From: Mycteria americana
Taxonomy: Eukaryota; Chordata; Aves; Ciconiiformes; Ciconiidae
Length of the DNA stretch: 64,000 nucleotides
Assembly: GCF_035582795.1 (NCBI RefSeq)
Contig: NC_134370.1
Location: forward strand, 41,899,501 to 41,963,500
Direction: 5' to 3'
Shown here in pieces: positions 1 to 34,212 of this stretch. The notes beneath the pieces are model-generated. The model saw nothing but the letters and a program-made list of their open reading frames with translations. It was not told the origin of the DNA and searched no databases. The position numbers were made by a program, and so were the translations under genes. The number at the start of each line of letters is the position of its first letter. Position 1 is the stretch's first letter.

Positions 1-20640
<20,640 letters not shown>

Positions 20641-21654
20641 GGTGGGGGCACTGTGAAAGCAGAAGGAAGCCCATGGGGAAGGCAGACAGGACAGCCCTGA
20701 TGTCAGGCACATCCCACCCAGAGCAGCACATCGCACCCTCAAAGAGCTGGTGATGGTTTGTGTCCCCCATCTCAGCGTCAGAGCAGGCAGCAACAGCAAT
20801 AAGGGTGGGAAGTAGAGATTTATTTTTCAATCTGCTTAAGACAGCAAAAATGTATCATCTTCTGTGAGCAGCGATCACTCCCCATCATGAGGCCCAATAG
20901 GACAGGGTGAGTGGCCAAATTACCAATCCCGCATTTCCCAGGACACTTTGCTCACTCTTTGAAGAAATCTTTTAAATAAACCCCACAATCTTCCACCAGA
21001 TACTATGTTCACTGAGCAGCCAAGGGAGATGCTGTGGCCTGAAGCCTCACAGCTTTTCTGCTGCTGACATGCTCAGAGCACATCAGAAAACAATATTGTC
21101 ACCATAATAAAGGTCAGTTTAGGAAACTCAGCATGAGAAAAGCACACCCCATCGCATGTCCAAGTGCAGTTCTCTCCTGGCTAGAAAAAGTAGTGTTTGT
21201 GACAGCTTTCCAGGATAAGACCCTATTTATAGATGCCAGCTTTCTTCATTGTATGCAGAGCTCTTTGGGTTTGCTTTTTGTATACTGTTCTTCCTCCTTG
21301 GACAGAGGTTTATTTGGGTTAAAGATTAACAAGAAAAATTATTCAAAGTATGGCTATAGGAAAATACGTTATTTCCCCCTCTGATAAAAGCTCTGGTGAC
21401 CTCTGATTTGTCCTGCTCTGCCACCTGAGATTGGCATGAAGGGCTTCGGTCTTGCCCAGTGGGAAGTGGCACTTGTAGCAAAGAAAGACGTGCATAAGCA
21501 TCTGTAAGCATCTGTACAAGGCAGAAATAAGCCTTTAAAATAGCTTTGGACATTTCCACATGTCCTTAGATGTGTTAGTAGATAAAACTTACTGCAGATC
21601 CCATTTCTCTACCTGTGACTGAACCGCATATCTGCCCCAAAGGACTGGTTCCTT

Positions 21655-21770
21655 GTTTAGAGTGGTGGGGGGTTTCCATCCTTGGGGATGCCCCTGACTC
21701 ACCTGGATACAGCCCCAAGCAGCCTGCTGCAGCTGCGGCATTGGCCCTGCTGGGCCCCCAATGTCACAGG
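21655..21770 (+). repeat. Degraded CR1 3'-region fragment, copy C
   Basis: GTGGTGGGGGGTTTCCATCC, TTGGGGATGCCCCTGACTC, CCTGGATACAGCC and AGCAGCCTGCTGCAGCTGCG parallel the copies at 0.8 and 9.4 kb. It lies upstream of the ASAH2 start codon. Confidence 0.55.
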
Positions 21771-22367
21771 AGTGGAGATGGGGAAGGATGGACATGTGAT
21801 TAGAAAGGGAAGAGTGAGGCAGAGCTTCCAGTTTTCCTGGAGGTAACATTTGCCTTATGGTGGGTCCAGCATGGGGCTTGGTAAACCTCATGCCTGCAGG
21901 CTATTCCCCAGAGGTGACATGCCCTGGAAACAATGAACCTGCAGAAAATAACTGCTGAAATGAGCATTTATGGTCTTGGAAATGTTGCAACAAGAAACAA
22001 CATCACCAGAGAGCCAAGTGGTCACCCAGACTTGCTGTAGGTGACCTTTCTTATCAGCTTCTTTTGCCATAGTAAGCTACAGCAGTCATGATCATTGCTG
22101 AATTTCACGTAGCATGTTTTCTAGTGGCAACAAATCTAATATTACGGGTTTCCTTCCTCCCCTTTTTATTCTCCCAGCATGGCATTGGCAGCCAGCCGCA
22201 CAGCACCACAACCCATCCAGATAATCGATATCACAGCACCAGCCTTAAGCACATCTGCATGACACACAATTAGTTTTATTTTTCCAACTGATTAAACTGA
22301 TGAAGTAATACTAGAAGAAGGAAACATTAGTCCTATGAAATCCCAGTGAAAACTTATGCAAACTTAC

Positions 22368-22432
22368 CTGAGATCCCTTGCGTGTCCCAGAGGCTGGAGG
22401 AACGTCTCTCAGCTTAAGACCTGTTTCAAGCT
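22368..22432 (-). other. ASAH2: Candidate 5' non-coding exon of ASAH2
   Basis: Coding exon 1 has a strong acceptor ten bases before its ATG, so an upstream exon must exist. The minus strand has a consensus donor, CTCAG|GTAAGT, at 22368/22367. A TATA-like CTATAA lies at 22466-22461, which would put a start site near 22432. This is inference from splice-site quality and spacing only; the left and right ends are guesses. Confidence 0.35.
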
Positions 22433-22466
22433 GAAAAGTTCAGCCTAAAAATTATTGCTGTTATAG

Positions 22467-25400
22467 CCCTGTGAGTCAAGCATTGCACAAGATAAGAAGA
22501 AACCAATCAATAATTTTTACCACAAAAGGAGATGATAGTTATTTTTTTTTCCCAGTGCATTTTTTTTAAGTTACAAACAGTGCCTACCTCTCTAAAATAA
22601 CCTTCCTGGGATTGCACTGATCAGCTCCGGTGCATGAGGAATTTGGGAACAGGACTTTTCCCCTCCTCTTTGCTTCATCACAGCTTGACCAGCCTGTGGG
22701 ATGGCTGCTGCTTCCCGTCTGGCTGTGACTCCTAATCCTCATGGAGGATCAGTCCCCAGGGTTTCCAAATGCTACTAGAAGAAGAACTTGAATACAGGAT
22801 TGTATTTTAAGTGTAGAAGACATTTTATTAATGTATTTTTATTTGTTAAAAATTTTATTTATTAAAAACCAGCTTTTTCCATCTGTTTTCCTTTTTGGTC
22901 CCAGATAGCTTGCAACATGCATAAATTCACCAGCTGCTAAAGCATGCTTTACTTGAAGGGTTTTGACAGTTTCCTCTTCCCAAACATGACAGGACCCATC
23001 ACATCCCTCGGAGAGCGGCTGCTTGCCCTTGCTGGCAGGGGGAATAAAACACCCCATGAGCAATGCCCCTTTGCTTCCCCCAACACCCATGCATTTCGGT
23101 GGGGATTTGAGGCTGGGACCACCTCTGACATTTTCCCTCCCACTCCAGGCAAACATCTCAGGAGGTTCAGTTTTCCTCTTTCATCGCTGTTTCTTTTGCG
23201 CACCCTAGTCCAAGGGTTAATATTCCAGCTAGCACTAAGCACATGCAGTATGAGCCATCGCTTCAAGGTCACATTCAGTATTGCCTTTTGACTCAGCAAT
23301 TTTTGGACTAGCTGGTGGGGAGAAGAAAGATTTACTGATACGTTATCTCCCTGCTGCAATACCAAAGGAACACGCTTGCCCCTGCCATCGGTGGAGAAAC
23401 AACCTGCTTTGCCGTGTGGGCTGACAGATATCCCTAGCCACCTCTGTGCGGCTGGGAATACCCTGCTTTGGGTCGCAAGGTTGCCTCATATTGTGCACTG
23501 GCCTTGGAGGTAACTGAAGAGCCTTGTTTGACAAAACCATGAGCAGTCAATTACTCTGCTGTCAGGGGAAAGGACCTGGGACAGACATAAGCCAGGAGTA
23601 GGTTGTGCATTGGCAGGAAGAGCAAGAGCTCTTCCTGAAGGTGCTATTTGCTAGATCATCACGAAAATTTAAGAAATTGGGCTTTAAGGAGTTGGTATAG
23701 TAAGACTGGCAGGTGCGTCCTGCCAGTCTCACACCATGAAATGCAAAGAACCGAGGAAAAGACCTCACCGTGGCTCTATAACTCCAGAAAGGACAACCCA
23801 GCAAACACTGCAGAGCACTTCGGGACAAGCCAGCAAAGCCCTTGCAAACCTACTTGGTTTGACACCACCACCACACCAACTCATGGAAACACTCAGCTAG
23901 TCTTGACTTCTGACAGATGCTCTTAATTTCTCATATGAGACCAGGTACCAGGTTTTAATTACTTAAAAATATTTGACAGGGAGCATTCAGGATATTGTGG
24001 ATCCTCTCACTCAGTGGGGCTAAACAACATAGATTTGGAAAAACTTTGTAGGTAAACCACGTAAAGAGATCTCAGAGGATAAAATGACGCTATTTTTCCT
24101 TTCTTAAAAACATTTCACACATTTGGAAAATTAAAAATATTTTGTTAATGTACCTTTAATTAAAAAAGACAAACTTATAAAGCCACTCACGATTAATGGA
24201 TCCACTGAAGCAATAAGGCAAAGCTGAGAGAAGGAAACCCAGTAAGCATAGATTTGCAAATGTACATTTCCTTATGCAGTGAAGGTTGTGCTTCCAAATC
24301 ATTAAGAAAGAGGATTCAAACCACCTCTATATATGATCCTTTAGAAAAAAAAAATTAAATTATGCAAATTTGCTTTAAAATGTAAACCAGTGAAGCATTT
24401 GCTTCCCTTTCTGCTCTTCATTTTTTAGTTTCTCACCCCTCCAGAGCAAGACCAGATCATTTCAGAGAACTGACCCTTTCCTCCAGCATCCACATTTCAC
24501 TTTAAAACCAGCCTACACAAAACCAGCATTTCCTGGTCTCTCAGAGAGCTCGCTTTGTGCAAGCCATCAAAGCTGGGACCATATAAAACTAAGCTCTTCC
24601 CTTATAAATGCACAGGAGACCACGATCTTCTCCACAAACCTTCTGAAACGGAATCCCTCCATCCTGGTCTTCCAATGTTGGCGTGCAGGAAAGGCGGTGT
24701 GGAAAATCACCAAAGGTACACAAAGGACACCGAGGACTTCCCACCTGTCCTTGGCCTTCCAGGTGCTCTTCCCACAGAAAACTCAAATTTAAGCAGGTCA
24801 CAGAAGAGAATAAATAAACAGAGTACTTATTAATCTGTTCTGTCCCTTTGCTTTCCTTATTTTTCTCTCAATCCTCATTTTAAACCTGAATTTATCATAG
24901 CACTGGCTTTCCCACAGACCACGGAAGGAAAGGATGTAATGCTCCATCAGCGGTGCTTCAATATTGCCTGCTCCACTTAAGGGAAATAGCCTAAAATCTG
25001 AGCATTTTTCTCTTCCTCCCCTCTCATTTTCACGCTCCTTCATGTGGTCTCACAGCGTGGTTTGTTCCAGCTTTAATACTTGCTCTTGTCTGAGCTCCTT
25101 CCAAACAGAGGCTCAAAGTGGCTTCACTTGAATTTGGCACACGGTAAACGTTCATCCAAAGCCACAACACTCCTTGCAACAATCATTTTCGGCTAACCCG
25201 CAGAGACGTGTGAGGTTTCCAGGGGCCAGCCAGGAACGCAGGATGCAATTGCAACAGGAGGCAATTTGTCCCCACCAGGAATAGGGCTGTGTTCGCCATG
25301 TCCTACCCAAGCCAAACAAGCAGAAAAAACTTCATCTGTTAAAAATAGTACATAAAAGTAATGCTTTAAGCAGTGAGGATTAAAGGAACGACTGCCTTTG

Positions 25401-28400
25401 CTGAGGCAGAAGAACAAATCCTTTCTCATAAAGGATCTCTGCTTTTCCGACATGGCTCGTTGTCATTGGGACAGCAACCCAACCATCCCATTTTTCCATG
25501 CCCAACAGAGTTGTGGTTGGCAGATTGGAGACATCTCAGCATTAATGGCCCAAAGCCAAAACACATGCTCATTTGCTTTATAATTGAAACTTCATTTTCT
25601 ACCAGCAAGTCCAGCCCCGTGTTTGGGGTTAAGCACCCGCTTGCTTTGTGCTTGCAAAACGCAGCTGTCTCTTACACTTCCATCTGCTGGATAAGGTGTG
25701 GGGTTCTTGAGCATCTTCAAAAGGCCCTCCTGGAGATTCACATCAATTCTACTGCCTTTCTGTTAATTAAACTCATAAAAAAAGGAGTCCAGAAGAGACC
25801 CACCAGCTGGTATAACTCACTGCATACAGGGAGCTGGGAAGAGGACAGATCTGCTGCGTAATCTGGCCGAATTTTTGTTTGCCTCTGCTGGGCAGTATCA
25901 AAAGGGTGGGTGGGTAATGAAGAGACTGACATTTCCTTTTTTTTAAAAAAAAAAAAAAAAGCAGCAAGCAGCACTGCGTTGCCCAGGCTTTTCTTTATTA
26001 CACTGGAACATTTTGTGCCACCATCTACAAAATCAGAAAGTCTGGCTGGATTCCTGCAGCCACTGAAACCGGCTGCATCAGCCCTGCATTTTTCTGGGGA
26101 GCAAATCTTTTTTTTCCTGGCAAGCCACTGCTGATACTCTGTAGCAGTAAGCAATTCTCCAGCAAGGTCAGGCATGTCGCAGGCCTCATCACTTGGAGGA
26201 TGGAAACTTTGATTCAAGCCTATTCGCTAAACCACAGCAAGTTCAGCAGAAAATTGAAACCGTCATCTCAACATGGGCATGTTGCTTGTATGGACCCAAG
26301 ATGTTCACCAATGCCTGGGGATCCTGGATGTGAGGATGGGAAAGAAATTATGAGGCCTCTTAGATAACGTTGTTTGTTTAATAAAGAATGGCCAAAGTCC
26401 TTTTTACATGGACGCAGGAGGAATCCTGATGGCTGGAGATAACGTTTCTGCACAGAGCTGTCAGCAAAAAGCTGCTCAGACTTTGGCAAGGACACCTGGG
26501 GGGGTGATCCAGGCAGCACAACGTGGATTTTCTTCCCCACCTTTCCTGGTCAAAACATTCACATACCTGCTCCAAGCAGCAGCAGGTAGCTCTGCTGGGT
26601 GAAGGGCTGAAGTCATGGACATGATGGCCATGCTCGAGTACAGCCCCATGACCAGGCTGGCACACAGACTGACACAGAAGCACCAAGTGGTAGCAACAAG
26701 ATCTCTCTCGAGCTCTCTAGTTGGTTGCCCAACACCTGGTACATGCAGTGATTTCCTTCTGGAGCATCTTCTGCTTCCAGTGGCCAATGCAGCAATTCAG
26801 GTGTTTCACCAAGATCTCAGCTGGGCTTAAAGCTCCTCAAGTATTTCTTTGGAAAACTTGAGCATGGTGGACAAGTTGCTAGTCCAGGTGGGTATTAGTG
26901 CAGCTGCCTTCAATCGCTTCGTGAAACCTGTGGTTCTTCTGGTAAAGTCAAATCTGCCACCCCCGAGCTGGGAGAGCTCGTCCCATTGGGTTCAATGGGA
27001 GCTTCGGCTGTGGACATGCCTCTTGCATGCTCACAGGAGCTGTCTGAGCTTGGGCTTGAGCGACACAAGGAAACATGGCTAAAGCCAGCTCTAAATACAT
27101 CACTTAAGCTCAGGACGCCTTTCTATGGGTACAGGTGAAACCTAAAACTTCAATGGGGAAGCAAGAGGAGGACAAAAGTGATGCCAAAGGGACAGAAAAC
27201 TAGAAGAGGAGGCCCATGAAGGGCTGCACAACAAAAACCTGCTGCAATCCCAGCACTGGGCTACCCGGCATTCCTTGAGGGCCTGTCCTTACACACGTGC
27301 TAAATAGCTGGTTGTGGGGGTGAGGATATTTTCCAGGACAGACACCAACAGCTCTGTGGGACGTGGCATTTGGGTACTTGCATCTTATCGGGAGACAGCA
27401 TGCTGTGTTGTAGAAACACCACAAGTCCATGCTGTAGCTGAAAGCTGCTCCTGGTAGTGGGATCAGACCTATTTGTGGTGGTAAATGGTGACTTTCCTGC
27501 TGGACAACACGGCTGGAACTGCGCATGGAAAGTTTAGGAACGGCAGGTTAAACCTGGGCTTTTGCAAAGGTAGCAAAACTGGAACAATTACAGTTTCTGA
27601 ACTCAAAAGTCATGCGCAGATCACTGAGTGATAGCTGAACTGAAGGGATATCTACTAAACATTATCAAAATATCCTGGGATACAGTATGAGCAAGGACCT
27701 ACCCTCCTGCCCTTCTGGACAACCAAGTCCTGGTGATTTTTTGCTGCTGTCTAATACTCAATTGACGTTCAGACATGGGAACACACAAAAATTCCCCAGA
27801 TCAAGTGCCTTAAATCTACCCACAGATTAAATGCAATGGGTTAAAGGTTCACAACAAACAGAAAATATTTTGGCATCAATCATTTGAAGCAGCAGCAAAA
27901 GGCCAAACACACGTTCCCCATCTCACGCGTAATGTTACTGCTTTCAAAATGGAAGCATCCCCCTTACTGCCCCCCTAGCCTGGCTGAGGTTTCCCACAAG
28001 CTAAAATGCAGAATGACGTCATAAAGAGGTCACTTGACAAGGCAGGGGCAGGTCATCCCTCCCATGGGATGAACGGGAATAGAAACAAACAGACGTGGAA
28101 AAGCACCACATTTTCATTTCCCTGAACAGCAGCACAAACTGAATGACAAGGAGGGCACTGGAGCAAGTATCAAAATCTCTGCCAAAAAGGTGGATTTAAC
28201 AAAAAAAAAAAAAAGTAATCTGGCTGCCAGATGAAACAGGAAGGTATGTTTCAATCACTGTTAAAATGCAGGCAATGAGTGGAAGTACACTGAAGGGCTA
28301 AAAAATAATAAGCCAGAGTATCTCTCACTGCTGGAAGGTACAGAGCTGCATCTTCCAGCCAAAGGGGAGACATCAGTACAGAGAAACAGATAACATCCTG

Positions 28401-31400
28401 AGATCCTTGCCCACTCCACTTTCCTTTAAGCCTATAAAATATTAAGTGGAAAAGAAAAAACATCACCTTGGAGGGAGAGCCAAGGCTTGCTCACCTGGCA
28501 GAGGGCTGCCTGAGCCAAAACCACTCTGCTGGGTGGCGAACGCAAATCCTTGTTCTGCACTCAGACTTGCAGCTCAGACTCATTGCGTCTGACCTGCTCC
28601 GCCTGCAAGAAGCTGAGATGAACCAAAATTAACCCGAAACAAAGGGTTGCTCAAATAACTTGTCTGTCAGCATATCTTTCTCCCAGGGAAAAGGAAAATC
28701 AGTGGTTACAGTAACTATGCTGTGACCAGCGTGTGCCACAGCTGCAGGCAACCAGTGGTGAAGCCTGAGCAGAAGCAATTATTAGCTGAGTTAGGGAGTA
28801 CATCGGCCAAAAGTCACCCAGAGCATCATAAATAGGTCCAAAGGAGAGACCTTCAGCTCTGCGGCTGCTTTGCAAAGCCCAGGGAGGGAGATGCATCAAA
28901 GCGTTACATGGGCAAAAGTGGGGCTTGGATTAATTGCTTTGACCCTTCCAGGGGGTGAAGGTACCCTGCAGGAAAGCTCTTGCAGCAAGTTGTCCCCATT
29001 GTGTTAAAGGTGATGGGACCAACTCCACAGCAGCTGGACCTGGTGACACTACCTGGAGGATTGTCCCCATCATCAGAGAGGAGTGATCAAGGGAGACATC
29101 CTTGTTTTGACAGAGGTCTTTTGAGAGCAAAATTGGTTAAGAGATTTCTAAGTCTAAGCTGGCAGCACTTTCAGTGCTTAGGAGTGTAGGAGGCATCAGA
29201 AGAAACCCTACAGCAGCAAATTTTGGCTTCAGCCCATCATCTCCGGGCTGAAGCACATTCCCCCAAGCTAACCCATTTCCCCTTTCCCCCTTCACCAACC
29301 TACAACGAGATCACAAAGTGGCTAGATGCATTTGGAAGCATTTGTTGGAAAACAAACACTTTGTTGACAACATCATCTTCATTTGCACCCAAAACAGCAT
29401 TTATCAATCAGAGTCGCTCCTAGGCCCTGGATGGATGTTTTGCTCAAACACGCACAGCAGCAGCCCCATGGGTACAGCCAGCGCTTGCCTGGGATGTGGG
29501 AGAACACGGGGAAAGCATCACTCTGAGGAAGAGCCAAGCAGCACGTGCAAAGCAGAGGAGCTCTGGCACAAGATTGGGAAACCCTTCTTACCCCCTGGGC
29601 CTGGAGACTGAAAAACAACAATGCAGAATTGGGCAGATCCTTCCCAAGCTAACTCCTGCTGGCTTTTTCTGGGCAAAAATTGGGCAGAAAATGAACAAGG
29701 TGGGCTGCTTTATGCCCAGCCATGCCTACACGCCAACCATCTGCCAGCAAGAGTAACCACCAGGGCCGAGATGCTGCTGCTGAAAACCACCTACAGTCAA
29801 GTGGGGGGATTCCCGCCTGCTCCCAAACCTTGCTAGAGATCTGCTTATTTATTTAAACAAGGCTGCAGAATGGATGTGCAGAGGATGTCATGCCCAAATC
29901 CTGGTGCTCACCAGCATTCCCTGCCAAGCCTACAGCGCACATGGATAACCAGTGACAGAAATAACATTAAGAGGATGCACCAGTCCTGGAAAAATAGATG
30001 TTAATTTTCTACAAGGAAGATACATATTCCCATCATGTTACAGAGGAGATGCATGGGAACACCACTCTGCATGATGCAAAGGGTTCATCTCTATTTTGGT
30101 CGCCTGCCTGTGGAAGGAGTCCTTATCAAATGGTCACAAAGAAGCCATAAATCCTTCTGGCAAATATCTGCTGCCAGTATCTGCTGAATTGGATGGGAAA
30201 AGTTGCCAAAACAGGAACTTGTGGTGGCTTGTCTTTGGGGAGTCCTCTGATACCCCGCACCAGAAGGATAAGCCAATGGGCAATACACTGAGCTGCCCCC
30301 TGAATAAAAGCAAGAGAGAGGAGGTTGATGGGCGCCAATTGCCCTTTTCAAAGCATACAGAAAACCAAAAGGATCATTGCCCTTGCTTGGCTTGTGCTCC
30401 TCAAAAACCTCCCATTCCTGTATTTTAAGGGTCTTAAAACTTGCCCCACCTGGAAGGACTAAAAGCTAAATCGAGATGAATCTCAGCAACATCAAAGTCC
30501 ACCCTCCTGACAAAGATCTTAGTTTCTGTTTGTCCAGGACTCAGACAATTGCCAGGTCCTTCTCCATCTTAAGCTGTTCTTTTCCAGCCTTTTCTGGTGG
30601 AGATCCCCCTTTCAAATTTCAGCCTCCTGGAATGTGTACTGGACAACATGTTAAGGTTTACCCTCCACACACAAACCAGGCTCCTGTCTGTCCTCCTACA
30701 GATGCTCTCAAACTAAACAACTCAATGTTCAATTACAAGTCAAGAGAAGATGGTTTTACTGGCACAATGTGCGAAGAGCCATTAGCTCTGTTTGCTTTGA
30801 TCAAGGCAGCACAACACTGCATTTCAGCTCTTTTACTGACTTGCTCCACACTGGCACAAGTTTGCTGTGCTCACCTCTCTGATGGGCATCAATGGTAAAG
30901 GTCCACGTGCGCCCAAGCAGCACAAGCTTCACTACCCAAGGTAGATGCACACAATGCACCCATGCACCAGTGCCCCAGGGCAAGGGAACAATGTATATGG
31001 TGGTCCAGCCTCTAATTGGGAACAGGGTTGCCCCTGAAAGTTGCCCAAGGATATCACCCCAGAAATACAAAGTTCAAAAGGCAAGTGTGGGGGTTCAAAG
31101 TCTCCAGGAGACCACCATCACGCCCTTGGCTATGCTTCTCCAGAAAGCGAAGGCTGAAGAATCACTGTAGATGTACCATACCTGAGTGGTTTGGGGGAAA
31201 TGAAGCTGAAGTGCTCGACGGTGGCAAATTTGGGATGCCCAATCGTTAGCGCAATGCTAAACAATGACCAGTTGCGCTCCACGCACCAATCCCCACAGCA
31301 TTAGTGCCATCACAAGCCATCGCCCATCTTAAAAAGCTGCTGCTGCCAAGCAGATACTCACAGGGAAGGAGAAGAACAAGGCAGCACAAGCACCACGGTC

Positions 31401-32211
31401 TGGAGTTAACACTGATGCACAACAATTTTGTCCCATAGCTATTCCCTTCGTCCCCTCCTCCAGACTAGGCAGCACCCAGAGCAATGCCACACTGCTGAGC
31501 TCCATGTCCCTGCTTGCCCAGACTTATTTCTCAAGACAGCATGCTTTACCAAAGCACAGCTCTGCTGTGAAAAAAATGAAACCTTGTTTAGCAAGATCCA
31601 TGCAGTAAGTCAGACACTACAATGCAGAATTCAGCAGATTCCATTTAATGTCATGTGCATATATCCATACATTTACTTATGTCAATGGTTTTGATGTGCA
31701 TGATGCCAGGTCTTGAAAAATCTACTCACTCATTTACATCTGGGAGCATGAATTCTCTCAAGCCATCATCTCTGAGTGGGTTTGCTTTTTTTAAAAATTG
31801 ATGCAACTTTGCAACTTTGCAACTTTGCAAATGATCTTTGCAACTATGTCAACCACATAGTTGCAAAGATAATACTGTGAATTGAAGGTAAAGCATGCAG
31901 AGCTGATCCCTAAAATTTGCAGACAGCTCTGCAAACGCTGTTGCAAAGGGTTTTGCCAAGAAGCATGGGACATGAAGAAATCCCCTCCCTCCCAGGGAGA
32001 AAGAGAACTGATAAGAAATGGGTTAGTCTTGCTTAGCATCCCAAGCAACAGCGAGGCAAAGCAGCAGAAGTAACACCCCATCAATTCTTCAAGTAAGTGT
32101 TTGGCCAAGGCTGAGGAACAGGGCAGAGAAGTAGAGATAAACCATCCACCAAAAAAAAAGAAAAGAAGAAATTACACTTCTTTCACCACCACATACTCAC
32201 AGAAATTTAAC
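22467..32211. other. Intergenic region between ASAH2 and SGMS1
   Basis: No open frame here resembles a known protein and none shows paired splice sites with a family match. The longest (up to about 160 codons, near 25.4-26.2 kb) overlap one another on opposite strands and run through homopolymers. A T8/A16 tract lies near 25.94 kb. Part of the 22.4-23 kb end may be ASAH2 promoter. Confidence 0.6.
31803..31870. repeat. 8-bp tandem repeat joined to a perfect 16-bp hairpin
   Basis: GCAACTTT is repeated three and a half times at 31803-31830. Then 31834-31849 (ATCTTTGCAACTATGT) pairs perfectly with 31855-31870 across a 5-base loop. The stem reuses the TTTGCAA core of the tandem repeat. Confidence 0.95.
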
Positions 32212-34032
32212 TTTTTTTTTTTTTTTTTTTTTTTGTCATTTAAGTGACAGGACTGATAGATCCTGGGGTCATGATGGATGTTTACCCTGCAATGTGCTCC
32301 GTCCCAGCAGTTTTGGGGTAGATTTTTCAAGCCCTGGTGATGGCTCCCAGGAAGGCTTCTCCCATCCGCTCCCAGCTCCCACATGATCAGAATCTATTGC
32401 ATAGCATTTATTTCAGATAAGGCACTGTTTTGCCCAATGCAAACAGCAATTCGAAATCAATGGAGTTTCCATACAGTCCAAATTTGATGGCCTACAGTGC
32501 AGTAACACATAAAATTAAAGGCAAGGTTTGGAAGAACAAACCCAGCTTTAAATTTAAACTTAATATTAAAAAGATAAAGGAAAGTACATTTTTCAAAAGC
32601 CTTTTTATTTTCCTTCACCATTGTTGTTTTACAATACAAATATCACCTTGTGAATACACAAAAACCCTACAGAAGATAACTCTGCTTCACGTAAAATACA
32701 GAATGGATATATATATATATTTATATATATATTTTCTCTTCTTCATTCTTTAAAAAAACTATTTTGTTCTGCACATTGGCAAGTTTAGGATAGAATACTT
32801 CCCCAAACATACAGTATGTATGGTAGGAGTGAAACTTATAATTACATGCAGTTTCTGCACAAATATTTTAAAGAAATAGATTATCTTTGTTGTTTTTCAA
32901 CAACATTTCAATACGGGATGGAGAAACCATTCGTAGTTCACTCAGTGATCATTTGTAAAATTCTTAAAAAACAGGAATTCATGGCTGTTTTTCTTTTTAA
33001 AATACAGCTACCAAGTAGACAATAAAGTGATACCTTTTAGTTTGACCTGCCCACAATGTGTGAGCAAGATCGGACCCTTTTTATTTGGTTTTTCCCCCCC
33101 CCCCTACACATGGCAATTTCAACATTATAAGCAAATTTCCAGTTTAATTTAGCTATAAATGCAAAAATTAGTAATTATACAGTATATATAATTCTGCTTT
33201 CATGGAATACTTTATTTTAAATAAAAACATTTAAGACTGCCTACTGACCATACAATCAAGACAAGAAAGGCACTAGAAACATAGACAAATCTCTCTCTCC
33301 CAAGAAGCATTTTCTTTAAATTTTAACTCTCTATTCTTTGACATGTAAAAATCTTCTTAAATTTAATTTTCATACACATTTTGAAAAATAAAGTTAGGAA
33401 ATACTTAGAAAATCACTTTACAACTTTTTTTTTTTTTTTTTTTGCACTTTTTGACACAGTCACTGCAGATTCTACAAAATCAAGATTACCAAACCTTCCT
33501 GTGTCTTATCATCTTATTCGTAACACGGTGCAACAGGTAGAAAGATTTCTCAATTTTACCCAAGGCAGGTATTTAGAAACCTTCATATAGTCATTTGCTA
33601 GAAAATGGCTTACAGCCCAATCTTTGGGGCAAGAGATATGAAAAGTATGTTTTCCCAAGAAAATAATATGTTTTATTCCCAGACCTGACTGGAAAGACCA
33701 GAACTTATGATATAAAAGCTTTCATTTATGCTGTCGCATCATATACAAAGGAACATGGTGATGGATAAATGTAAATCCCAAATCTATTAACAAGAAATGT
33801 ATAACAGTGCATGGTAAGTTAAATTTTCTTTATTGTTGTCCAACGCAGATCCTTTGGAGAGAAAAAAAGATCACAGTGCTTACCAGGTAACTGAATAGGT
33901 TAAGTCAAGGGAACTGTTAAAAGAAAGGGTTAGGGAGCAGTTGATTTTTTTTTTTTATGGCATCTTCTCGTATGGAGTTCTTAGCACTTGGGACAGGTCC
34001 TTTCCCCCCCCATTTTGTCTGTCGACACGCTG
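32212..34032 (-). other. SGMS1: Probable SGMS1 3'UTR
   Basis: This AT-rich, repeat-poor block follows the SGMS1 stop codon. On the minus strand it holds several AATAAA signals (plus-strand TTTATT at 33829, 33672, 33211, 33080, 32604 and 32407). A 23-T run at 32212-32234 and a 19-T run at 33425-33443 would be A tracts in the transcript. Which poly(A) site is used cannot be told, so the far end is an estimate. Confidence 0.55.
32707..32732. repeat. AT dinucleotide microsatellite
   Basis: Alternating AT run with a single interruption (TTT), inside the probable SGMS1 3'UTR. Confidence 0.9.
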
Positions 34033-34212
34033 TTATGTGTCATTCACCAGGCGGCTGTATTTCACCTGCCTGCCCCGGTGTAGCACCGGCCAGGGGAAGG
34101 GCCAGTGGTAGGAGCGAGGTACAATTCCTTGGACATTCTTTTCAAAGTACTGGAAGGGCTTGTACCACCACACCCTTGCAAGGAGGTTAGTTTGGGAAGC
34201 TTCTTTTAGCAC
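34033..34212 (-). CDS. SGMS1: SGMS1 coding exon 5: C-terminal tail and stop
   Basis: Residues 355-413 and a TAA stop. The cytosolic tail has [20 protein letters not shown] and ends KYSRLVNDT as in mammals. The acceptor is TGTGCAG|GTG. Confidence 0.97.
   Translation of the reverse strand: MLKEASQTNLLARVWWYKPFQYFEKNVQGIVPRSYHWPFPWPVLHRGRQVKYSRLVNDT

Noticed and set aside
25373..26217. Open frames of about 160 codons on both strands
   Set aside because: They overlap on opposite strands, run through homopolymers (a Lys or Phe run from the T8/A16 tract), and have no recognisable domains. They look like chance frames.
32816..33590. Short open frames in the AT-rich block after SGMS1
   Set aside because: They are on the opposite strand to the gene, under 70 codons, and fall in the probable 3'UTR.
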